Of a stretch of 64,000 bases of DNA, positions 60,108 to 64,000 are shown in pieces; within the stretch, counting starts at the first letter, position 1, and every line of letters begins with the position of its first letter. The stretch is from Deltaproteobacteria bacterium. Lineage in GTDB: Bacteria; Desulfobacterota; Deferrisomatia; Deferrisomatales; JACRMM01. A program made the translations under genes and the position numbers. Below the pieces are notes generated by a model. That model searched no databases, was not told the origin of the DNA, and saw only the letters and a program-made list of their open reading frames with translations. Where the stretch lies: the NCBI GenBank assembly GCA_016214985.1, contig JACRMM010000028.1, positions 62,001 through 126,000 of the forward strand, given 5' to 3'.

Positions 60108-61388
60108 CTACTCCCGGTCGCCCACCATTTCCACGAACGCCTCCACCCGGTTCTTCACCTGGCCAAAATCCTGCGAGTAGTCGGTCTCCAGGCGAAGCAG
60201 GGGGATGCCGCTCTTCTCCAGCGCCTTCTTGGCCTGGAACGACTCGGCGGCGTAGGGCGTGCAGAAGAGCAGGTTGTAGTGGATGACCCCGTCGGCCTTG
60301 AGAACCCGCGCCATGGACTGGACCGTATCCAGGCGCTCGGGGTTGGGGCTGAAACAGGCGCACTCGATCTTCAGCGTCCGGGCTGCGAGGGAGTCGAGGA
60401 GCCCTCCCAGGTCCTCGGGCGACCCGTCCACGAGGTCGCGGCTGTTGCGCGACCCGACGCAGGACTCTTCCCCCACGATCACGGCGCCCGATGTTTCCGC
60501 GGCCAGGGGCACCTTCCAGTTGGGGATGGCCATGGGCGAGCCCGACACGATGAGCCGCGTCGTGCCCTTGGGCGCGACCCCGGTCCCCGCGGCCACCCGC
60601 TCGTCGAGCTCGTCGCAGAGGGCGTTGACCGAGCTCGTGAAGCGAGCCGGGTCGTCATAGAAGGAGATCTGGTTGATGAGGAGCGCGTCGAGGCCGGAGA
60701 TCGGCGCCGGGTCGGCCGCGCGCAACGCCGCGAGGCGATTGAGGGCGGCCCGTTTGGCGTTGACCGTGGCGATGCCTCCGCGGAGGTTCTCCGCTGTGAT
60801 CTGGCGCCCCGTGAGGTCTTCGAGGATCCCCACGAACTTCCCCAACTCCGAGCGCCACAGCGAGCGATCGGCCGGCCCCTTGCACTGGGGAAGCTCCATG
60901 ACGTGGACCGGCGCGAGCTCCCCGAACACCTCGTAGGCCTTCTTCTTGCCGTCGCAGGTCGTCTCGCCTACGACGAGGTCGGCGACCTCGATGTACGGGC
61001 ACAGGCGGGCGAGCTTGAACCCGAAGAACGACTTGATCAGCGCACACGTGTTCTGGGGCAGGTGCTTCTCCGCCTTGTCGAACCCCACCTCGGCGCCCCC
61101 GCACAGGCCGATCGCCACGCCGCCAGCGGCCAGGACCACCTCCTCGGGCACAAATACGCAGAAGGTTGCGATGACCTTCTTCCCTGCGGCTTTGGCCTCC
61201 AGCAGCTCCTTGACCCTCAAGCCGTGGATCTCGGACACGACGAAGTCGAAGTAGCCCATGGCCTTCGGACGGTTGGGCTGGGGGAGGAAGATGTCCCGGT
61301 ACGCCTTCCCGAGGAAATCCAGGAGACCCGCGTGCGCCTCCATGTCGAGCCCGAGCTCCCGCCACATCGCGTCATAGAGTGTCTGCAT
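60108..61388 (-). CDS. Double-cubane-cluster reductase (2-hydroxyacyl-CoA dehydratase family)
   Basis: A 426-residue protein of the HgdB/BcrC/YjiM family, the double-cubane-cluster proteins that reduce small substrates in anaerobes. FCVFVPEEVVLAAGGVAIGLCGG, then QNTCALIKSFFGF and CPYIEVADLVVGETTCDGKKKAYE carry the Cys ligands, and MELPQCK and VGEESCVGSR the second-domain Cys. The C-terminal FCTPYAAESFQAKKALEKSGIPLLRLETDYS is typical. The ATP-dependent activator (HgdC-like) normally encoded beside such genes is absent here. It diverges from a LysR regulator across a 118-base promoter region. Physiological substrate unknown. Confidence 0.9.
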   Translation of the reverse strand: MQTLYDAMWRELGLDMEAHAGLLDFLGKAYRDIFLPQPNRPKAMGYFDFVVSEIHGLRVKELLEAKAAGKKVIATFCVFVPEEVVLAAGGVAIGLCGGAEVGFDKAEKHLPQNTCALIKSFFGFKLARLCPYIEVADLVVGETTCDGKKKAYEVFGELAPVHVMELPQCKGPADRSLWRSELGKFVGILEDLTGRQITAENLRGGIATVNAKRAALNRLAALRAADPAPISGLDALLINQISFYDDPARFTSSVNALCDELDERVAAGTGVAPKGTTRLIVSGSPMAIPNWKVPLAAETSGAVIVGEESCVGSRNSRDLVDGSPEDLGGLLDSLAARTLKIECACFSPNPERLDTVQSMARVLKADGVIHYNLLFCTPYAAESFQAKKALEKSGIPLLRLETDYSQDFGQVKNRVEAFVEMVGDRE

Positions 61389-61434
61389 ACCGCGCCTCCT
61401 GCCGAGGGTTCGAACATTCCACTTCCTATCTCTA

Positions 61435-61471
61435 TTGACGCGCCTTCGTCAAATTGGTAATTCGCAACCAA
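61435..61471. promoter_or_regulatory. Paired dyads, candidate LysR operator
   Basis: TTGACG (61435-61440) and CGTCAA (61447-61452) form a perfect dyad with 6-base spacer, fitting the LysR-type T-N11-A pattern. A second dyad, TTGGT (61454-61458) / ACCAA (61467-61471), follows. Both lie in the 118-base gap between the divergent reductase and LysR genes. Confidence 0.6.
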
Positions 61472-61506
61472 CGATGCGTTCTATCGGCATCACCGATGGA
61501 GGAGCC

Positions 61507-62400
61507 TTGAACCTGAAGCAACTCGAAGTCTTCCTCGCCGTGGTCGAGCACGGGACCTTCTCCGCCGGCGCGCGGGAGTCGTACGTGACCCAGTCGACGG
61601 TGAGCCAGCACGTCGCCGCTCTGGAGGAGGAACTGGGCGTGCGGCTCCTGGAACGTTCCCGCAACGGCGTCTCGCTCACGGAGGCGGGCAAGATTCTGAA
61701 GCGCCACGCCCGGCAGGTCCTGGGAGACGTTCAGGCCGCCCACGAGGCAATCCGGAGGTTCCGGGGCGTCGAAAAGGCGACCCTGCGCGTCGCGTCCAGC
61801 ACGATCCCGGGCGGCTATCTGATTCCGGCGGTCCTGGTGACCATGTGCGATCGGTTCCCGGACCTCTCGGTCGCCCTCCTCCAGGGAGACAGCCGGGACA
61901 CCATCGACCGCGTGGCGAGCCAAGAGGCGGAGCTGGGCGTGGTGGGCAACCGGTTCGAGGAACGGGGCTTGACCTATGTCCCCGTGGGAAACGACGAGAT
62001 CTGCCTCGTCGTTCCGCGCGGGCACGCCTGGGCGGACCGGAAGTCAGTAGCGCTCGCCGACCTTCCCGGAGCTCCCTTCATCGTCCGGGAGCCTGGCTCC
62101 GGAACCGCCAAGACCGTCGCCGAAGCGCTGACCGCAGCCGGGGTGAACACCGGCGGGCTGCGGATCCGGGCGCACATGGGCAGCAACGAGGCCGTCAAGG
62201 CCGCGGTGATGGCCGGGCTCGGTCTCTCCTTCCTCTCCGAGGCGGCGGTCCGGCGCGAGGTGGAACGCGGGGACCTCGCGATCGTGCCCGTCGAGGGGCT
62301 CCGGATCTCGCGGAGGTTCCACCTCGTCCGGCGGACGGGCCGCGAGCTCTCCCCGGCGGCAACCGCCTTCTGGGACTTCATGGTCATCACCTACGGATGA
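61507..62400 (+). CDS. LysR-family transcriptional regulator
   Basis: A 297-residue regulator. The N-terminal winged helix-turn-helix reads LNLKQLEVFLAVVEHGTFSAGARESYVTQSTVSQHVAALEEELGVRLLER, followed by the LysR effector-binding domain (about 90-290) with LRVASSTIPGGYLIPAVLV and AVMAGLGLSFLSEAAV. TTG 61507 has GGAGG just upstream and gives the usual family N-terminus; earlier codons look noncoding. It very likely controls the divergent reductase gene through the dyads between them. Inducer unknown. Confidence 0.92.
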   Translation: MNLKQLEVFLAVVEHGTFSAGARESYVTQSTVSQHVAALEEELGVRLLERSRNGVSLTEAGKILKRHARQVLGDVQAAHEAIRRFRGVEKATLRVASSTIPGGYLIPAVLVTMCDRFPDLSVALLQGDSRDTIDRVASQEAELGVVGNRFEERGLTYVPVGNDEICLVVPRGHAWADRKSVALADLPGAPFIVREPGSGTAKTVAEALTAAGVNTGGLRIRAHMGSNEAVKAAVMAGLGLSFLSEAAVRREVERGDLAIVPVEGLRISRRFHLVRRTGRELSPAATAFWDFMVITYG

Positions 62401-62555
62401 CGGGTCTGGGCTCCGGGGCCATGGGGAGGCGCCGGGCGCCGCTGGCGCTGCGGTTCCCCTTGGTACATCCTGAACTTGCGGCACACTTCCCGAGGGTCTC
62501 TCCCTCACGGGCGGGAAGGCCCGGGAGATCGTGCTCGAGAGGGACAGGAGCAGCC

Positions 62556-62890
62556 GTGAAACCGAGAGAGAACAAATCGATCATGCTGATCAGCCTGACC
62601 GCCCTCGCCGGCTGCTTGGGGCTGGGAGCGCCGTCTCAGGCTGGTTCTCCCGCATACCCCGTCGCCGTCGCGAGAGCCGGCACGTGGAGCGCCCGCACCG
62701 AGGCGCAGGGCCGGGTTCGGGCCTCCCGCAGGATGTAATCTCCGCGCCCTTTGCCCTTCGGGCGCGGGCGGTGCGGGTGCGGCTCGGAGAGTCGGTCAGG
62801 GCCGGCGCGGTCCTTGCTGATGTCGAGGCTCCGGTGTTTCAGGCGCTCTTCGAGGAGCACACCCAGGCCGGCCGCCAAGCATCCCTCGCC
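62556..62890 (+). pseudogene. Frameshifted efflux membrane-fusion protein gene, 5' part
   Basis: GTG 62556 (AGGAG upstream) encodes a lipoprotein-type start with lipobox-like LAGC (Cys20) and YPVAVARAGTWSARTEAQGRV, the beginning of a CusB/CzcB-like periplasmic adaptor, then stops at 62738. The next frame continues the family: VISAPFALRARAVRVRLGESVRAGAVLADVEAPVFQALFEE, the biotinyl-lipoyl-like hairpin. One indel near 62725 joins them. Everything after the first third of the adaptor is missing. Confidence 0.7.
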
Positions 62891-63437
62891 GGGGAGCGGG
62901 TCCGGGGCGCCGAGCGCCGCCGTGTTGGGCCAGTTCCCGGGCGTGGAGGCGAAGGTCCGGGGGGCTCGGGGCACCGACCGCGTGCGCACGCTCGGCGTTT
63001 CCATCGGCCTCCGGCTCCCCTTCTTCGACCGGAACCGGGGTGCCATCGCGGTGGAGGAGGCAACCCGGGAGCGGCTCCGCCTGGAGTACCGGGCTCGGCT
63101 CGCGAGAGCGGAGGGCGACGTGCACCGGCTCTGGACGGAGGATCGGCTCGCCCAGGCCGATCTGCGGAAGCTCCGGGAAGGGCTGCCGGAGCTCGAGTCG
63201 GCGGCTTGGGACGCCGATCGCGCCTATGACAGCCAGGACCTCACGGGTCCGGTCCGCCTCGGCACGGTAGATGCCTACCTGCGCTCGGCGTACGACGCAG
63301 AGGATCGAACCCAGGGTGTCCTCGAGACGTGCGTCGCCCTCCAGACGGTTCTCGGGCCGCCCCCTGGGCTGTCGTTGCGGGCGCTGCGTTCTGCCCAAGG
63401 GAGAGGAGCCGGCGCAGAGCGCTCCAGGGCGCCGTAG
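62890..63437 (+). pseudogene. TolC/CzcC-type outer-membrane efflux protein, 3' part
   Basis: The open frame to 63437 encodes the C-terminal half of an outer-membrane efflux protein: TLGVSIGLRLPFFDRNRGAIAVEEATRERLRLEYRARLARAEGDVHRLW, with the second coiled-coil and the final VLETCVALQTVLG. The N-terminal half, signal peptide and start are absent. It abuts the adaptor fragment, so an internal deletion fused two genes of one RND-type efflux operon. Confidence 0.72.
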
Positions 63438-63473
63438 GGGCACGAACGTTGCGATGGATCCCGGAGGGAAGAA

Positions 63474-63505
63474 GGCGTTGTCGAGGGTTGGCCCTCGACA
63501 ACGCC
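63474..63505 (-). terminator. Intrinsic terminator-like hairpin
   Basis: A perfect 14-base stem (63474-63487 with 63492-63505, starting GGCGTTGTCGAGGG) with loop TTGG. It lies 12 bases past the stop of the minus-strand gene at 63518 and is followed on that strand by TTCTTCCC, a weak U-rich run. It could also stop the decayed efflux transcript. Confidence 0.7.
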
Positions 63506-63517
63506 CTGCGGTCGATC

Positions 63518-64000
63518 TCAGTTGGCGAGGATTCCCCACGCCTCCGGCTGGGACAGGGACACCATCATGGCAGTCCTCTGGGCAGCCGTCAGGCCAGTCA
63601 TGTTTGCCATGAGGTCAGCTCGGCGCGCGCGGTCCCGGTCCTGGATCTGAGCCAGGGTCGCGAGCGGCATGGGAGACGCGGCACCGGCCACGGCCTGCAG
63701 GTTGATGAACTTGACGAGCATCAGGTCGTATTGGAGCTCGAGCATCGACTTGTACGGCTCGGCGAACTGGGAGAAGTCCGGAGGCGCAGGCGGCGCGAAC
63801 GATGCGGTGAGCTGCGCCTGCAGGGTCGCGGTGCTAGGCGTGTACGTCATCGAAACCGTCGGGGTCACGAAATTCGCCCCGGCCACCATCATCACCGGCC
63901 AGTCCTGGGGGGCAGCCCCAGGAGTGTAGACCATCATCCCGATCCCCCTGTTCTGGAGCGTCTGCGTGGTCATTCCGCCCATCATGCCCCCCATGCCCAT
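63518..64000 (-). CDS. Hypothetical protein, 5' end outside the window
   Basis: At least 160 residues, running off the window edge. The visible N-terminal part is Met/Gly-rich (GMGGMMGGM), the middle is strand-rich (VMMVAGANFVTPTVSMTYTPSTATLQAQLTASFAPP) and the C-terminal half helical (KSMLELQYDLMLVKFINLQAVAG, DRDRARRADLMANMTGLTAAQ). I do not recognise the family. The open frame continues to the edge, so the true start is probably beyond 64000. A strong hairpin follows its stop. Confidence 0.6.
   Translation of the reverse strand: MGMGGMMGGMTTQTLQNRGIGMMVYTPGAAPQDWPVMMVAGANFVTPTVSMTYTPSTATLQAQLTASFAPPAPPDFSQFAEPYKSMLELQYDLMLVKFINLQAVAGAASPMPLATLAQIQDRDRARRADLMANMTGLTAAQRTAMMVSLSQPEAWGILAN

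Noticed and set aside
62531..63229. Intact 232-residue protein in the efflux remnant
   Set aside because: Only a short internal part matches the adaptor family; both ends are noncoding-like and the flanking frames carry the rest.

Overview
The window is GC-rich bacterial DNA (roughly two thirds G+C by eye) with densely packed genes, frequent ATGA/GTGA start-stop overlaps and many GTG or TTG starts. An outer-membrane-type polysaccharide exporter, lipopolysaccharide-type glycosyltransferases, a Tat-exported binding protein and remnants of a TolC-type efflux system point to a Gram-negative cell. The mix (thiH-type thiazole synthesis, the short clostridial-type ThiC, a double-cubane reductase) would suit an anaerobe-related deltaproteobacterial, NC10/Rokubacteria-like or acidobacterial lineage. 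I cannot assign it further from sequence alone.

Layout. 1-2.4 kb holds housekeeping genes (pyrF, rlmB, a PfkB-type sugar kinase), and 2.5-3.7 kb a secreted PQQ-type sugar dehydrogenase. About 3.75-9.3 kb is an accessory zone: a 5'-truncated peptidase-like gene, a REP-associated transposase, an orphan gene, and a lower-GC restriction-modification island (vsr, C5-methyltransferase, putative restriction enzyme). That island has operator-like tandem repeats upstream and an attC-like nested inverted repeat downstream. 9.5-12.8 kb carries a DMT exporter, a lysozyme-like peptidoglycan protein and a degenerate HD-domain protein.

13.0-19.7 kb is a coherent thiamin locus. A TPP riboswitch with a textbook terminator precedes thiS-thiG-thiH-thiC and then thiW with a dedicated ECF ATPase and T component. 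It joins thiazole and pyrimidine synthesis to predicted thiazole-precursor uptake. 19.8-23.1 kb is a CHASE2 / SH3-like / M48 protease operon at the cell envelope. 23.8-27.3 kb encodes one very large zinc-ribbon/adenylate-cyclase/ATPase/TPR signalling protein. 27.4-30.7 kb is a lower-GC accessory stretch (lactonase-like metallo-hydrolase, methyltransferase, hotdog-fold protein, SDR fragment, 80-aa protein). 30.9-34.1 kb encodes a MalT/SARP hybrid regulator.

34.4-39.8 kb, on the minus strand, is a CUT1-type sugar ABC transporter operon (binding protein, ATPase, two permeases) ending in a PflX-like radical SAM enzyme. 41.5-55.5 kb is a Wzx/Wzy-type exopolysaccharide locus with an exporter carrying about six SLBB repeats, two paralogous chain-length proteins, a WbaP-type initiating transferase, three glycosyltransferases, two methyltransferases, a polymerase candidate and a flippase. 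A wrecked vapBC module follows. 56-64 kb carries a DMT exporter, an MFS exporter, a secreted dienelactone-hydrolase-like enzyme, a double-cubane reductase divergent from a LysR regulator, a chimeric efflux pseudogene and a gene cut by the window end.

No rRNA, convincing intact tRNA or CRISPR array was seen. The most unusual signals are the structured DNA on both sides of the restriction-modification island, the paired chain-length proteins in the polysaccharide locus, the CHASE2/SH3/M48 operon, and several decayed genes that record past rearrangement.
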